Notes: a model not told the origin generated them from the letters alone. 64,000 nt of DNA from Gautieria morchelliformis (GCA_015179125.1 WHVA01000268.1:1-64000); one strand, 5' to 3'. Counted from the first letter of the stretch, positions 22,666 to 35,400 are shown. A program made the numbers and translations.

Positions 22666-23119
22666 AAAGTATACTATCACCGAACAGGATGTGGATCAGG
22701 TCATGAAGTGCATCAAAAGCAAATTCTGCCACTCCTGGAACATTTTGGGGTGCTCAAATGTGTTCATAATTATCAATAAGTACAATTAAACCATTAAATG
22801 TAGCAGCATTTTTTATGATGTAAAAAGAAGCTCTGCTGTAAATCCAATGGAAACATATGCTGATGGCACATGTTTTCAGCCACCCCATGTGATAATTTAG
22901 CTTTAAAAATATTTAAAAAAAATATTATTTCACCTCATGGGTGTCAAATACATCATATACACAATGCCAGTCTGCATACACTGTCTAGAGCGACAGGGTT
23001 GTTTTGACCATGAGGAGTGTGACAAGTGCTCAGCACATGGTTTGCACTCTGAACGAAATTAATTCTGCTCACTGCCTCATTTCACCACAACGTTCCCGAC
23101 CTCATGGCTTCACCTGGTC
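22666..23119. other. Unassigned AT-rich DNA with a short Cys-rich frame
   Basis: Near 22950-23060 a plus-strand frame reads MPVCIHCLERQGCFDHEECD and then KCSAHGLHSERN, a dense Cys/His pattern suggestive of metal binding, before a stop. It could be an exon of an unknown gene or a Gag-like knuckle. Nothing else is supportable. Confidence 0.3.
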
Positions 23120-23690
23120 CAAGGCGGATGCTCACAACTTTTTATTACCTGTAGCTTCACCCATTTTATTCTCAGATTATAGAAAAGAAGAGGATGAAAG
23201 TACATGCCAATCTTATTGTTGGGATATAAATAAAATTTCTTTTGTCCCTCCCCGAGTGGCTGCTCTGCTGATGAGAACACCAATTCTTATTTTTATGCCT
23301 CTTCTTATTTTTTCTACCCACTTTTAATATACACTATATCATTATAACTATTCATATATATTACAAATATCTAGACAACTACTATCACTCCATATGGTAG
23401 TCTAATACTCTCTCATTATAACTAGTCATACTAATACTCCTACTCATATCTGTTACAAGTATCTCTCCAAGTATCTGTTACTCTATCTTGTAGTCTAATA
23501 CTCTCTCATATGTATATATATCTTCGAGATGTTTAAATATATACAGAATCATCTAATAACATCTATTATTCTCCTTATAAATACTACTATATATTCCTAT
23601 ATGTTGTTATTAATACCCTTATAATATATATTACATACTCATATATGCTGTATCACATGACCATTATGATTATCCTCCCATATATATGTA
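23120..23690. repeat. Repeat E, plus-direction copy
   Basis: It starts GGCGGATGCTCACAACTTTT and contains a GGGATATAAATAAAATTTC block, then AT-rich DNA with repeated 'TAGTCTAATACTCTCTCAT' words, ending near ATGATTATCCTCCCA. The same sequence is inverted at about 42946-43490. One GC-rich island (CCTCCCCGAGTGGCTGCT) sits in otherwise AT-rich DNA. Element class is unknown. Confidence 0.7.
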
Positions 23691-24288
23691 TATAGGGCTT
23701 AGCTAATCTATATTTCATAAAATATATCACAATTGAGGCAGTTGCCAACACCTGTAATGTATGCTTAATCCTAGCCCTAATCTTCTTTCTCACAGTCTAC
23801 AGCTCCCCCAGGAAAGGGTGTATACCCTATTGTCTAATCATCAATAGTTATATATCTTTGTACTATACATGCATATTATTTTAAACATACCTTCTAATCA
23901 GATCTATCAACCATATATAATAATATAGTACAGTTATGGTCCATACTTGCTTCTACATTCCATCATCATACATCTAACACGCTTCATATATACTTCTAAC
24001 GTATACTCATATGGTCCATACTTGCCTCTACATTTTATCATTGTACATCTAAAATATTTGCTGTATACGTTTGACATATAGTCATCCAAATCCTATCTGA
24101 AATTGCTCTGTTATCTCAATACACATTACGTTTCAGCACATACAAACATATTTCCAAAATATCATAACATTCAAAAAAATTTAGGATATCCACAATATAC
24201 AAATTTATCAAAATGATGGACTATGAATTTGGTTACGGCTGATATTTTAAAAGATATCTGATATATCCTAGAAGAATGTACATTATTG
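23691..24288. other. AT-rich spacer without genes
   Basis: Dominated by TATATA-type words; no frame of note. I see no gene, tRNA or clear element end here. Confidence 0.6.
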
Positions 24289-24540
24289 TCAATCAAAACA
24301 TCCTCCCTTGACTACCAGGGACTTGGTGGCACTGACCAATCCAATAGCGCACTGTCTCAGTACCGTCCATTTGAAAGCTGAGCCAAGGCACGCACATCCG
24401 GATGGTGGGGACAGGTTTTGGTGTGTCTTTGACTGAGTTGTCCTGTGAGCATGAGGTGAGTGGGGGCGGTTGATTCTCAACTTCAAGACATAGAAACCAG
24501 TTATGTACAGGCAACAGGGGCACACTTTTCACCTGCTGCA
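24289..24540 (-). pseudogene. Gypsy protease-upstream spacer fragment
   Basis: On the minus strand the frame contains VKSVPLLPVHNWFLCLEVEN, a Pro-rich stretch, then DNSVKDTPKPVPTIR. From memory this resembles the segment just before the retropepsin domain in basidiomycete Ty3/gypsy polyproteins, with the protease itself missing. Confidence is modest because only about 60 residues are available. Confidence 0.4.
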
Positions 24541-24596
24541 GTCCACAAAACCCAGCGCCACCTCTTCCCCATCCTCTTCCACTTCCCGAGTCACAG

Positions 24597-26006
24597 GTTC
24601 CCCGATCCAATATGAAAGTGTCTGGCCCACACTGCACCATCATTGAGAAACACACTTCATTCCTCCAGTGGAGTGCTGTCACAGCATGCGAAGAGAAATA
24701 TGATGAGCAAGGCTCTCCCTCCCACACCTGAGCTGTGCGCTGACTCAGCCCATACATAGGCCCCATAGTGTGAAGATCATAAGCCCATGGATGCCTTGAA
24801 CAACCTGCCAGATGTGAATATGCAAGATCATATTGTAATGTGCACTAATATCAGCAGCATTTGGCCTGGGTGGAGTCTGGCATCACATTAAAATGAGTTT
24901 AAACTGAGGGAGACCACAATGTACCCAATCCACATGATAGATGCTGATATTCCAGTACCACAGCAGAGTGTATTTAAACTCCACACGAGCACTGGCCAGT
25001 GTCAAGGCACATAAGTATACATGGATATGCCAAAAGTGACAGGCTTGCTGCATGTGCGCATGTTTGTCTTCAAGTCTCAAGTCGTGATATTGGAAACCAT
25101 TGTCACCATGACTGTGTGACGCGATTTGCTGCCTGCCACTGTATCTGGCACTCGACTCATGAGTCATCTTGTGGCCCTGGTCTGATGCCAGCCAAGCAGG
25201 TGGTTCACAAAGTGACTTACGGGCGTCATTTTTAGCTTGCACTGCCATGTGGCAGGGGTTACGTGTTGGGCGGGAGAATGTGCACAGTTTTGTTTCTGCA
25301 AGGGAGGGCAGAGAGGAATGGTGGTAGTGTGTGGTGGGTTCATGAAGATGTGTTGTGTGTATTTTCCCACACGGTGGCATGGGGGGTTAAGTGGGTGCGG
25401 CGGGGGGTGGGTGGATCGATGTGGCAGCATGCCAGGGCCATGCAGGGTTGTGTGCTGTCACCCATGGCTGTGCCCAGCGGCAGGGAGCCAGAACACCCTG
25501 GTGGGGCGATGCCAGCACATGCTCACCTTAATGCGCCAGCGGTGCATCAATGTCACCCATGGGGGCAGCACTCTCCAGACCCCTGCGCTGCTTCACCGAG
25601 GATCATCCACCACCATGTCAATTGCACGTACCCACTCCTAGCCAACATAAAACTCGCGATTGCCCATGCCACTAAACTCCCTTGCCAGGGCATCTTGAGG
25701 TGCTCAAGTCATCTAGGGTGTGTTTGTGCCCTCCTTTCAGCATGCCCCATCCCTGCCCACAAACCGCTCCCAGTTCAGCCACTGCATATGCCCTCTGCTC
25801 TCAGAAATGCATGCTCCAGCACGTGGAACCATGCAGATGTCCCATGCCATGTGATCCAGCTGCACAGTCCTCTCCAGCTCTCTTGTGCACATGCCTCACA
25901 CAGGCATGGCACGTCCTCCGGGTGTGAATCAGGTGGGAAGGAGCCGCTGCTTGGGGGACAGGTAGGAAACATCTTCATGAGCTTATGCTCATGGGATGGG
26001 GGATGG
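24597..26006. repeat. CpG-depleted copy of the GC-rich unit at 49237
   Basis: It aligns in direct orientation with 49237-50665 almost throughout. Where the right copy has CG, this copy usually has TG or CA (for example ACACACTTCATTCCTCCA here against ACGTACTTCGTTCCTCCG there). No intact frame is convincing. LTR-A begins at 26007. Confidence 0.85.
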
Positions 26007-26343
26007 TGTCAAGATTGGGTTTTAGGCGTTAATATCGTGTATTAGTGAACACAGCGAATGCTCGAATGGGTTGTGCAATGAAGTGTGCCATTCAGTGAAT
26101 AAGATGAACCAATAAATGTTCAGAAGGTAAGAGGGCTGCCCGAATGGGGCTCACCCTATCTACAGCTGTAGCGAAGTAGCCCATGATACTTGACGATGTA
26201 ACATACAAGACCTCATGGAAAGGTTGTCTAATAGTGACAATCCTTTCACCGGTGAAGGTGCTCCTTTGGAGCCCTTCGCCGACAGCACCGATAATAGTAT
26301 GAAGGCTAAGGTAGTGAAGGTGAAGTACAAAAACTCATCAGTG
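26007..26343. mobile_element. LTR-A, first ~340 bp only
   Basis: It starts TGTCAAGATTGGGTTTTAGG and follows LTR-A to AACTCATCAGTGG, where LINE sequence begins. The remaining two thirds of the LTR are not found after the LINE 3' end. Confidence 0.8.
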
Positions 26344-26923
26344 GCTCTCGGCGGGGGTGTGGCCAAAAGAGTGCCACACCTCCTCGCAGGGCCTCAACGT
26401 GGCCCGGGAGTGAACACCATGGATGACCTCCGGGGTGGCCAACCTGCGAAACACCAAAAAGACACCCACAGGGACCACGAAGATAGCCCACCGGGTAGGG
26501 GAAACTTGAACCATGCCAACATTGTGTGGCCAGCTTTCGGGGGACCCACAGAATGAGACTTTGTAGAGACAGTATAAAAAGCCCATAGAAGTCACCATAA
26601 ATGCAAGGCCTCGGCTGGTAGGCGCTGGGAGGTCAAAGTGGAGACACACTGTACTACCCCAGCAAAACCAAGAGTGGAAACTAAAGAAAAAATACACAAC
26701 TGACCTAACAAGTCAAAAAACGCGTGTTGTTCATGCTGGCAAGATCAGACAATTTGAGCGAGGGACTTGATCATGGCAAGAAACAACCTAAGAAAAGAAT
26801 ACTGTAAATAGTAGACACGAAATTAAATAAACAGATTTCTTCACTAGCCGGGGGGGCCTGTTATTCATTTAAGTGTTCACACAAAAGACATTTTAAAGAT
26901 AACAGAAGAAGAGATCAGAAAAT

Positions 26924-28271
26924 ATGGACAAATCAGACGTGAGTGTTCCCCAGCACCACAAAAGAAATGAAACTGATAAAAAGGGGCATAGATGCACACC
27001 TCAAAGGTAGAAAGCGCCCAAGTTCGGACGTTGAAATCTCAGAGGCACAGACACCTAAACGCCCCAAAACTGACGGCCCCAAAAAGCCCCGGCCCAAAAA
27101 ATTTAGCTCAAGCATTGTGACAACTCCGAGTTCCATTACAGACATGGACCTGGAATCCAACGTCACCACAACACAAAACACCTCCCTGCCTCTACAGAAG
27201 AAGCAGCGACCCGCCATCCAGGCTTCAGCCTTGGACTGGCTAGATGAGCCAATGTTATGCCCCCCCCCGAAAATAAAGGGAAGGGCCACGCCAAAGCGGC
27301 GCCAGATGGCTGGGAAACACATGTCCCAGCAGAGGTCATCGCAGATTATCACATAAGCCCGGACAGGATCTACGAGCACTTGGGCAGGATAATGATGACG
27401 AACAAAGATCGAGGCGACAGGCTGTGGGAGATGTCCCACAGACTTTGCCTGGCCACAGTATACGGCGCAAAAACCCTGGGACCCCTAGCCGAAAGGAAAG
27501 GGATAACAGGCAAAATAAAGAGGGTGGTTACAGAGCTTCTAGCTGAAGAATGGCCGGACATAGTTGCCCGAGAGGGTGACCCCGTCTCGGTAGAGGAGCT
27601 CAATGTGCCGGCCCACTTCTCCAAAGGTGGGGTGTACAAAAACCCGAGAGGGAACAAAAGACCCGGAGAGGCAGAAAGAACCTTGAGGGTATGGGCACTG
27701 GTGACCTTGCCGGAAGCAGTGCCCGTAAGTTATAACATTTTTGAATACAGATCCTTCCGTGTACGAGGGGAATACCCCAGGGAGGTGATCTTGCTGGTCC
27801 CCTTCCCACGGGAGCAACAAGCAGAACAGTGGTTCAGAATAGGAAGAGCCCCTGTGACAACCAGAGAGATGGATGTCCGTCAAGCGATAGAAGACAATGT
27901 TGGCTCGCGGCAAGCAGAAGTCCTGAGTGTCCAGAAATCCGCTGATAAGGGTGGCCAAATAGTCTGGAACATCAGACTAACCTTTAAAAGGAAATTGGTC
28001 ACGATGGACGATGGCAGCAAAGATTCCGTCATCGACACATTAGGAACTGTGGAAAGTAGGACAGGAAGACTGGCTGATTTGGCCAGGAACCCACTGCACC
28101 GGCTGCCACGGAGTTGGACACGTAGAAATCAAGTGCCCCCTCCGACCATACATAGCGCCTCTAGACGGGCGGACGGGTGACTCGCTCCCCGAAGAAGCGG
28201 ACGACTGGCCGATCAAGGTCTACCTCAAGGCCAACCCGCGACAAAAAGTATACCCGAAGAAGAAGAAGTAG
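26924..28271 (+). pseudogene. LINE ORF1 (nucleocapsid-like), frameshifted
   Basis: An ATG at 26924 begins MDKSDVSVPQHHKRNETDKK; coding then shifts to the frame with RPSSDVEISEAQTPKRPKTD. At the C9 run 27260-27268 it shifts again to the long frame 27257-28180 (SPDRIYEHLGRIMMTNKDRG, VWALVTLPEAVPVSYNIFEY, WNIRLTFKRKLVTMDDG). A last shift near 28080 gives CTGCHGVGHVEIKCP (28095-28139), a C-x2-C-x4-H-x4-C knuckle, and the tail VYPKKKK ending near 28271. ORF1 proteins of this type bind element RNA. At least three frame breaks are needed to read it, so it is not functional as it stands. Confidence 0.75.
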
Positions 28272-28470
28272 GGTCAAAAGTATAATAGTGTTACAAGATG
28301 AACAAAAATAATCTTTTGTATAACTCTCAAACCACACTGTGTGAACTAAGTCCTGAAAGAAAAAATCAAGACAAGAAATTAAGACGGAGTGCAATAACCC
28401 GACAACAACCACCAGCATGTAAATCAACAATGCTGAACTCAATAACAAGGACTACAACAGGGACAATAAA

Positions 28471-31400
28471 ATGCCCGCAACAACAAGAATACCCAAAGAG
28501 ACGACCAAGCTTCTCACCGGGACCGAAACACAACGACGTCACCCGACGCCGCAGACATCTGAGGCCCAAGTAGAGCGGGAGGCCTGCATCTCGACCTCGG
28601 ACGTCTCACTTGCTGCAAGGCAACCCTGCTGTCGTTTAAGCCTCCACGGCAGCGAAGCTTGACACGTGGCCTGGCACGTCACGAAGATAGCTATAAAACA
28701 ACAACCACCACTAACTCAATTACAAACAAATTTATAAAACACACTTTGGTTGCTTGCACCGGTCATGGCTCTGAATTATCTGGCTCTTCACTCTCGAAAG
28801 CCGCACCTGGCTCCCTCGGTGGGCAGTTTAGGGTGGCACAAAATCAGACGGGAGGTCCTTCATCCGAGCAATGGGAGAAGCCACCCCTCAGTTCTGAGAC
28901 AGAAGGACCGACCGTCAACAAAATAAGTGTAAACTCAGCCCTAAGAAATAAAGGCCTGATAAAACGTAAGAGTGACCAGCAAAAGCAAGGTCACTTGGAA
29001 AAACATGACTTGAGGGCGAAAACGCGAAAACACGGTGCCCGCTCGGCAGACCCGACCCTGCGAAGGAGAGGGGCCGGCAAAGATAAGGGGTTGAGGCAAC
29101 GACAACTGGAAGACTACTTCCAGGTAAGAAACACAACCACCACGCAAAATACCCAGCCTCCGATGCAAAGAGAGCCGGACGAGGAAGAAAGACGGGAGCA
29201 AAGCCCCCCCGCACATAACCAGATAAACGAACAACCCACCCAGCCTCCGACGCAAGGAGAGCCGGACGGGGAAGAAAGATGGGAGCAAAGCCCCCCCACA
29301 TACAACCAGACAAATGAACAGCCCGAAGAAAACCCCTTCCTAGAGCTGCACGTAGAAGACCTGATAACGTCTGAAGAAGAGGACGGAGCAGGCGAAGACG
29401 GCCACCCACGGCTGAAACAAAGAATGAAAGACCGACAAGCTAGAGTCGGTAAGAAAAGAGGCATAACCATCGCCTCGTGGAATACAAAAGGAAAAAATGA
29501 TAGCAACCACAGGTCAAGGTGGAACGCAATCGCAAGAATAATGAGGCTAAAAGGAATCGCGGTGTTGGCGGTCCAAGAAGCCAGAATGAAAACAAACGAG
29601 GCGGAAGAAGCCTCAAAAGCAAACCCAGGAATCCTTTTTCTAGTGAACGGAGAACACTCCAACAAGCTAGGGACGCTATTCGCCATAAACCTGGAAAAGA
29701 TAAACGCCGAAGAGGCAGAAGTCATTATAGACCATAGACCACTGGTGCCGAATAGAGCCCAGATACTAAAATTGAAATGGGGAGACAACCAACAGCTAAA
29801 CCTGTTGAACATCTACGCCCCGAACGACACCGAAGAGAAAGTAGACTTCTTTGAAACTATAAAGAGGTATCTGAATAAGAACAAGAAAGAAGCAATCTGC
29901 CTGTTGGGAGACTTCAACTGCGTCAAAAAAGACATAGACAGGAGCCCAGCCCACAAAGACAGGGAAAGAGTCACCGAAGCCTTGAAAGGGGTGACGAGAA
30001 CAAGAAAACTAAAAGACGTGTGGAGGCTATTAAACGAAAACGAGCTCGCCTTCACATTTACACAAAAAGGGTCAAGCTCACTGGCCAGAATAGACAGAAT
30101 ATATATGACAGACGACATGGCGGAACTGACATATAATGCCACGATAGAGTCAAACTTCAACTTAAGTGATCACAGCCTGATTACGGCAAAAATAATGGCC
30201 GACAATCTCCCATACAGCGGAGGAGGCATGTGGAAATTAGACGAACAGACGCTAAATGCAAAGGACTTTCAAAAGAGAGTTGAAAAGCTGCTAGTGAAAA
30301 ACAACACCTGGGTCAAAAAGTACCTAGAGGAAGAAGCAAACGCTAAAGGAGACAAAGAAAAGATAAAGCTCCTCTGCAGCAACGGGAACAACCCACAAGC
30401 AAAGTGGAAAGTCCTGAAAAGAGAAGTAAAAAGAATAGCAATCGACGTGCAAAAGCACGAAAGAAAGAAAAAAGAAGCCACAAAAAAGAGCTTCAAGGAA
30501 GGCATAAAGAAGGAGTTGGAAAAGGCTCAAAACCCCCACCTAACAGATGGGGAACGAAGAAAAGCGACGGAGGAGGCTCTCTTCCTAAAAGAAAAAATTA
30601 ACAAAGCAGAGGCCGAGAACATAGAAAAGGCCAAAAAGTCCGCAGAAGCCAGGTTCCTGAAAGAAGGAGAGTCAAACACAAAATACTGGTTCGGACTGAA
30701 CAAACCAAAGCTGCCGCCCAACACAATCCTGGGCCTGCAGGACGAAGAAGGAAGAACAACAAACTCCACAGAGAAATGACAGAGATAGCCTCATGATACC
30801 ATGGGAGACTACAAAAGAAACAAGTAATGACGGCAGAAAGAGTAACAGCCGTAGAAAAAATGGAAAGGCTGGTAGACAAAAAGCTTACCAAAAGCCAAGC
30901 AGACATGATGGGGAAAGAGACCACCCTAAGAGAGATAAGAGTGGCAATAAAGGCCACACAGAACGGAAAATGCCCCGGGCACTCTGGAATAACATACAAG
31001 TTCTGGAAACAATGGACACCAGATGAAAAAATACAACAAACGGGCAACAGGCAAAAACGCCCCGATATAACAAAGCTGCTAAAAGCTGTCTTCAACGATG
31101 TCAAGAGACATGGAATGGAAGAAGACAAATACTCTAAGGGGATAATGTACTGTCAAGATTGGATTTTAGGTGTTAATATTGTGTATTAGTGAACACAGCG
31201 AATGCCCGAATAACTTGTGCGAACAAGTATGCCATTTGGCGAATAGGTGAACCAATGAATGTTCACAAGGTAAGAGGGTTTCCTGAACGGGGCTCACCCT
31301 ATCTACAGTCATAGCGAAATAGCCCGTGGCACTTGACGATGTAACTGCAAGGTCTCACGGAAGGGCTGTCTAAGTCTCGACAATCCCTTCGCTGGTGAAG

Positions 31401-34400
31401 GTGCTCCCTCGGAGCCCTTCGCCAAGAGCACAGAAAATGGTTCGAAGGCTAAGGTAATGAAGATGAAGTATGAGAACTCACCAGTGGCGCCTAAGTCCTC
31501 TGCTAGTCGAAGATGGAAATCTCCAAGAGAAGGCTTAAGATGATGACCACAGCGAGGTCAAATTTGCACAAGATGAACGACATATGATAATTGAACTGGG
31601 GAATATACATGCGAATGTAAACTACTTATATCGAATGCTCGTAAGGTATCAGCGAATAGGAAAGAGGCCGTCACGAGTCAGGGTTGGATAGGGGTGCGCA
31701 GTCATGATACAACATAGATGGAATAAACATACAATAGAATGAGAGAAGAGGGAGAACATGAAATGACAGAGAGTGAAGGTGGCAAAGACACCTGTGTACG
31801 AAATCATGTCTTGGGGCATGCATATACACTGCCCTGCACGGGTTCTTCATCTACTGGGTTGATCCCACACGACCTACGGGTAGGACGTCCCGCGAACGCA
31901 CCCTGCTCATATGAACACCAAAAGGGGTTGGATTGAGAAGCTGATGGATTTACTGACGAGCCATCATGCCGGGTAGGGATGTTGATCGTGATTTGATGGT
32001 GTGCCTGTTGGCGAATGGTGCGAGCAGCGAATGGTCGTTCAGCGAAATGCGAGGAAGGGCGAACAGGGGTGACATAGAGGAGGAGAGGTCGAGGTGGAGG
32101 GCGAAGCCAAGCGAACACTGGGGAGGAGTAGTGAAAGGGGAAATGGGGATAACAAGGTGCAGGAAATACACAGGTCATGACAATCCAATTACCAGAACAC
32201 CATTGGAATAGGGTCAAGCAGAGGAGGTGGTAGACCCAGCGATGACTGCCAAGTCAGTCCAAAGACGTCGATCGTGCGTTTGACGGCCTGGCTATGGTAA
32301 TTGGCACGAACAGCGAGAATCGGTTGCCGAACACGACAATGGCGATCGGAATGAACATGGAAATGGGGTGAGAAATGGCAGGACAGAGCACCTGAGTATG
32401 AGAAATAAACGTGTCATGACATGTACCTCTTGTATAAGAAAAAAGACAAAACAAGAATAGAAAGCTATAGGCCAGTGACACTACTGGAAACAGACTACAA
32501 AGTCCATACAAAAGTAATGGCAAACAGGCTCGGGGAAGTGGCGGGAGACCTGATCCATGCGGATCAGGCAGGCTTCATCCAGGGGAGAAACCTGTATGAC
32601 CACGCACGTCTGGCGGAAATAATGCCAGCTTACGCAGAAAGTGAACTGGAAGAGGGGCTAATCCTAAGCCTCGACCAGGAAAAAGCTTACGACAAGATTG
32701 ACCACGAGTAGATGTGGATCATACTGAGAAAGTTTGGATTCCCCGAACACTTCATAAACCTTGTAAGAACCCTATACGGGAAAGCAGCAACAGCGGTGAT
32801 GGTAAACGGAGTAATACCAACGGCCATAGAAATAAGGCGAGGAGCAAGACAGGGAGACCCCATGTTGTGCATCCTATACAACCTGTCAATAGAACCCCTA
32901 GCATGCGCACTAAGAAAGTCAAAGAAGCTAAGGGGCTACTCGACGCAGGGGATAAGAAAACTCATAGCCAAACTGTTCACAGATGATGTGATAATATACA
33001 TGAAAGCTACAGACAGCTACAAAAGTGTAATGAAAACAGTACACTTGTTTGAAGTCGCCTCCACGGTGGTCTTCAACCTAGATAAAACAGAGGCGCTGCC
33101 AATAGGAAGCGAAGACTTCAGAAACAAAGTCATAACTACAAGAATGGTGGGAAATGAAAGACTGCCAGACCACGTAAAAATCAAGAAAGACGGAGAACCC
33201 ATGATAACCCTCGGGTCATGGGTCGGAAACAAAGTCTCCATAAAAGATAAATGGAAAGACATAATAGATAAACAAAAAGAAATAATGAACACATGGGCAA
33301 AGAGCCACCCCTCCCTAAGGGGAAAAGAATTAATACTGAAAGCATTGGTCATGTCAAGGAGCTGGTTCCTAGCAACGGTAAACGGCATGCCCAAAGACGT
33401 AGAAAAAGAAATGACCAAAAACATGAAGAGCTTCCTATGGGATGGGAACGAAAGAGGGCTGATGGAACTAAAAGCCACCACAACCAATAGAGAAGACGGA
33501 GGCCTCGGCATCCCAGATATAAAAGCAAGGCTCGCCGCAATACACATAATGTGGTTACAAAAGTACCTAGCCATACCAGAAAAATGCCCAGACTGGGCTT
33601 GGATAGCAGATAGACTCATATTCGGAGATATCAACCCTAAAGCAGTCCCGAAGGTAGACACCAAATCGAGGATAAGCTGGTTGAAGCAAACATGGAGGAC
33701 CAAGCAAGGGTTACACTCCAGCCTGCTGACATCGTTAAAAGAGATGCTAAAGACGGCAGAGACATACAACGTCAGAATACAGGCCAGAAAGACAGATAAA
33801 GGCCTTAAAGAAAAAATGATGGTCTGGCACAACGTGGTCAAACCGGATGATAACTACAAGTGGAATAAAAAGGCAGCAAAATGCCTGAGAAAGAACCACG
33901 ACGTAATTTCAATAAAAGACCTACAAAGGGCAAAGAGAGGGGTAATAACCCCCGACAGAAAATGTGAAAACCACCGCGCCTGCGTGAATATGGAGAAAAA
34001 CCTATACAAAGGTTACCCAGAAAAATGGGACCCCGAAAAAGGCACCCCCTACACAGACGGGCTAGACCACACGACAGGGAGGAAATGAAAATACAAACAT
34101 TTCACAAAAACAGCTGAAAACGTAGCGAACCCAGACATAACAGAAAGGGAGCACCCAGAGAATGCAACAAGGATATTCCTGGACAAAGAGACAAAAGAGG
34201 TATGGCAGGCAAAGCCAACCTATAGAAAGCACCACAAGACAGGAAGGGAATGGGAAGTCTACACAGACGGATCATGCCTCGACCCAAACACGGAGTCGGC
34301 CAGAACAGGAGCAGGAATATACTGCCAAGATAACGAAAATTACACAAGGGCCATAAGAGTGCCTGGAAAGAAGCAAACAAACCAAAGGGGAGAACTAGTG

Positions 34401-35400
34401 GCCATCTTGAAAGCCCTAGAAATGATACCAAAAGGAGACCCCCTGAAGATAAAAACCGACTCGACTTACGCAGCCGCTGGGATAATCGAAGGCTTAAACA
34501 AATGGGAAGACATGGCTTGCCTCAACATAGACAATGCTGACATCTTCAAGAAAATAAAATACGAATTGACGATAAGAGGCGTGGTCACCACCTTTGAATG
34601 GGTGAAAGGACACGCCGGTACAAAAGGCAATGAAGAGGCAGACAGACTAGCCTCGGAGGGTGCAAATAAAGCCGAAGCCGATGAAATAGACCTGACTGTC
34701 CCAGAGTAATACGAACTCAAAGGGGCGAGGCTGCAGAGCCTAACTCAAAAATTAGCCTACGAGCTAATAATGAGAGGAAAGAACATTGACCCGGTAATGA
34801 AAACCAGAAGGAAAAAGCTTGCCGAAACAAAGGCAGAACTACCAGAAACACTGGGTGTAAGCCCAACGGAAAGGGCAATATGGAAGACGCTAAAGTCACC
34901 CACCATAAGGAGAAACATTGCAGACTTCCTGTGGAAACTGCTACATGGAAGATTAAGAGTCGGAGTATACTCGAAAAACATACCCGGCTATGAAGAAAGG
35001 GCCAGCTGTAAACAATGCGGAGGCCTGGAAACAATGGACCACATTTGGTTCGAATGCCAAACCCTGGGACGATCGGAGGTCTGGGAAGCGGCAGAGACGC
35101 TCTGGAAGAAGACAACAGAGATAAAAGAAGGGGAAAATGAATGGATACACCCAAATGAACACCTGATAAGAGGACTAGGAGCCGTAAAAAAGGCAGAAAG
35201 CTTCTCCAAAAATACAAGGACCTGGTCCTAGAAACAGCGTGGCTCCTATGGAAGATAAGAAATGAATCAACAATCGGAGAAAAGACCTTCACAAGGAAAG
35301 AAGTGAAGGTGAGATGGGTGGTGGAAATAAACCACCTAATACAAAGGGAGCACTCAATGGCCCTGATACGAAAAGATAAACAAAAGAGAAGCCAGTGTGA
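28471..35400 (+). pseudogene. LINE ORF2: AP endonuclease - reverse transcriptase - RNase H
   Basis: The main open frame 28659-30779 holds an APE-type endonuclease: ITIASWNTKGKNDSN, VQEARMK, LLNIYAPND, CLLGDFNCV, ARIDRIYM and NLSDHSLIT. A frameshift near 30745 and a stop near 30794 precede the RT. RT resumes after LTR-A with SYRPVTLLETDYKVHTKVMA, motif A SLDQEKAYDKIDH, motif B RRGARQGDPML and the catalytic FTDDVIIYM. RNase H residues appear in VYTDGSCLD, QRGELVAILKALE, IKTDSTYAA and VKGHAGTKGNEEADRLA (34250-34690). A terminal finger reads CKQCGGLETMDHIWFEC. In-frame stops lie at 32709-32711 (TAG), 34086-34088 (TGA) and 34707-34709 (TAA), with a late frameshift near 35205. Start uncertain: 28471 or the frame open from 28659. 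Confidence 0.88.
31151..32421. mobile_element. Solo LTR-A (1271 bp) with target duplication TGTAC
   Basis: It starts TGTCAAGATTGGATTTTAGG and ends AAACGTGTCATGACA. TGTAC occurs at 31146-31150 and 32422-32426. Removing it and one TGTAC restores continuous RT coding across the site. It is the longest LTR-A in the window. Confidence 0.93.

Larger units (their letters stand above)
26346..35400 (+). mobile_element. Non-LTR retrotransposon (LINE), about 7.8 kb without its insert
   Basis: Order: 5' untranslated region 26346-26923; ORF1 with a CCHC knuckle to 28271; ORF2 with AP endonuclease, reverse transcriptase, RNase H and a CCHC-like terminal finger from about 28471 to 35400. A solo LTR-A (31151-32421) splits the RT. 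This domain set (EN-RT-RH with ORF1 knuckle) fits the I/Tad superclade known from fungi. The element is A-rich on the coding strand. Several stops and frameshifts make it inactive. The 5' end abuts truncated LTR-A; the 3' end abuts pogo sequence, and no target duplication is evident. Confidence 0.88.

Noticed and set aside
23330..24288. AT-rich zone as centromere or origin
   Set aside because: It is under 1 kb with no tandem array; AT richness alone is not evidence.
25263..26045. 260-aa plus-strand frame
   Set aside because: It lies in the CpG-depleted duplicate and is not preserved in the matching frame of the CpG-rich copy.
28915..29812. Minus-strand frames of 115-232 aa
   Set aside because: Antisense to LINE ORF2, whose endonuclease motifs are unambiguous.
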